A program made the position numbers and the translations under genes. The notes below the pieces were generated by a model. That model searched no databases, was not told the DNA's origin, and was given only the letters and a program-made list of their open reading frames with translations. From DHVE2 group archaeon (GTDB taxonomy: Archaea; Thermoplasmatota; Thermoplasmata; Thermoplasmatales; Aciduliprofundaceae): 5,835 nucleotides of DNA. This document shows, one piece after another, positions 5,087-5,835 of the stretch (positions are counted from its first letter, which is position 1; the number at the start of each line of letters is the position of its first letter). The stretch is taken from assembly GCA_027014065.1 (NCBI GenBank), contig JALWEL010000009.1, positions 1 to 5,835 of the forward strand, given 5' to 3'.

Positions 5087-5835
5087 TTTTTCACACCTCC
5101 AGATTCCACAATCCTTGAATTTTTCCTAATCTCCCTAAAGGGCTCGAATTTCACACCATCACCTTCATAGAATCTTGAGAAGAATTCCACGTACTGCAAT
5201 CTCAACGAATGCACTAATGAGCCGAGGGATTGCAGCAGGGCATTACCGATATGGGCAACCACCAGATATATTCCTATGAACAGCCAGAGGGCTGCCTGAA
5301 TACTTACCATTCCGATTATCCCCAAAATCAGAAGGAACAAAGCGATTCCCGTCTTTTTGTTATCTTTCTTCCTTGCCACCATGCCGAAGAGGGCTATGCC
5401 CACTATGACGAGGGGCAGGCAGCAAACCATGCTTCCCGCGCCAACGATCATGCTGGACATTATTCCTGCAAACAGATTTATCGTAAGAGCAATGCCCGAA
5501 GTTCCCAAGTCCAAGGCCAAAAGACGGGAGTAAGAGAGCCAGTCACCTACCATACCTGTTATGTCGAAGAACGCCATTGCGTTTATCGGATGCTCCTTCT
5601 CCAAAAGATGTCCTGGTATACCACTTAATAATATGAGCCCAATATATAGAACGATCCAGCTAATTCCCCATGGGAATGCAGACCAGATGGGATCCACGTA
5701 CCACCACCCAAAGGATGTGCCTATGACCACGGCGCTGCTTGGTAATAGAAGGAACCACGAAACTTCGGATGTGAGGAAATCGCCGTAGTTTTTGTACTTT
5801 AGATGATGGTAAGCGCCCAAAAGCAAGCCTAAAGA
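5083..5835 (-). CDS. atpI: A-type ATP synthase membrane stator subunit I, C-terminal part
   Basis: Subunit I (a in V-type naming) provides the ion half-channels facing the proteolipid ring and anchors the peripheral stalks. Only the last 250 residues are in the window; the frame is open to the right edge, so the TTG near 5826 is an internal leucine codon and not a start. The cytoplasmic stalk-binding N-terminal half and the first membrane helices lie outside. Visible are several membrane helices and the two key arginines. R104 of the fragment is in LSYSRLLALDLG, matching the essential R735 of yeast Vph1 (SYLRLWAL). R212 is in VHSLRLQYVEFFSRFYEGDG, matching Vph1 R799 (LHSLRLHWVEF). The ending FEPFREIRK is also typical. 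A short basic loop (ARKKDNKKTG) separates two helices. The stop TGA overlaps the atpK ATG. The gene looks intact as far as seen. Confidence 0.97.
   Translation of the reverse strand, partial: SLGLLLGAYHHLKYKNYGDFLTSEVSWFLLLPSSAVVIGTSFGWWYVDPIWSAFPWGISWIVLYIGLILLSGIPGHLLEKEHPINAMAFFDITGMVGDWLSYSRLLALDLGTSGIALTINLFAGIMSSMIVGAGSMVCCLPLVIVGIALFGMVARKKDNKKTGIALFLLILGIIGMVSIQAALWLFIGIYLVVAHIGNALLQSLGSLVHSLRLQYVEFFSRFYEGDGVKFEPFREIRKNSRIVESGGVKK
5094..5100 (-). promoter_or_regulatory. Ribosome binding site of atpK
   Basis: GGAGGTG lies inside the last codons of atpI, 7 bases before the atpK ATG, with an A-rich spacer. It is among the strongest sites in the window, as expected for a subunit needed in several copies per ring. 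Confidence 0.85.

Noticed and set aside
1730..5100. Internal promoters or terminators between the genes
   Set aside because: The largest gap is 10 bases and is filled by a ribosome binding site. I saw no hairpin plus T-run on the minus strand and no convincing TATA/BRE with an adjacent start.
5821..5829. TTG near 5826 as a start codon for a short 247-residue subunit I
   Set aside because: The frame is open to the window edge, and subunit I normally has a long N-terminal half, so this is an internal leucine of a truncated gene.

Overview
The window is one gapless stretch of an archaeal-type (A/V-type) ATP synthase operon, entirely on the minus strand. Transcription enters from the right edge and leaves at the left. 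The gene order is atpI (3' part), atpK, atpE, atpC, atpF, atpA (all but the last few codons), which is the usual archaeal I-K-E-C-F-A order; B and D would be expected just beyond the left edge. Neighbouring genes overlap by 4 to 8 bases or are 5 to 10 bases apart. There is no room for a promoter or terminator, and I see no RNA gene, mobile element or CRISPR. Plus-strand open frames are shadows of the minus-strand genes.

The host is most likely a euryarchaeon. Ribosome binding sites match the GGAGGTGATC consensus, subunit sequences are archaeal in character, and base composition is intermediate by eye. A Thermoplasmata-like host (for example the Aciduliprofundum group) is a guess I cannot test. 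A bacterium with a laterally acquired A-type enzyme is less likely but not formally excluded.

Together the genes build a rotary motor. I is the static membrane stator with the essential arginines, K is the rotating ring, E is the peripheral stalk, C and F belong to the central stalk, and A is the catalytic head subunit. Most of this is textbook, but two subunits are not. Subunit K is 450 residues long. It has a signal peptide, an extracytoplasmic Ig/PKD-like beta domain of about 95 residues, and then four fused proteolipid hairpins, the first of which has lost its ion-binding carboxylate and partner ligands. Subunit C, normally a soluble socket on the ring, starts with a clear transmembrane helix of about 24 residues. 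Both changes affect the rotor at the membrane, which suggests a modified rotor: a crown of beta domains outside, and possibly a helix in the ring pore tethering the central stalk. That joint model is inference.
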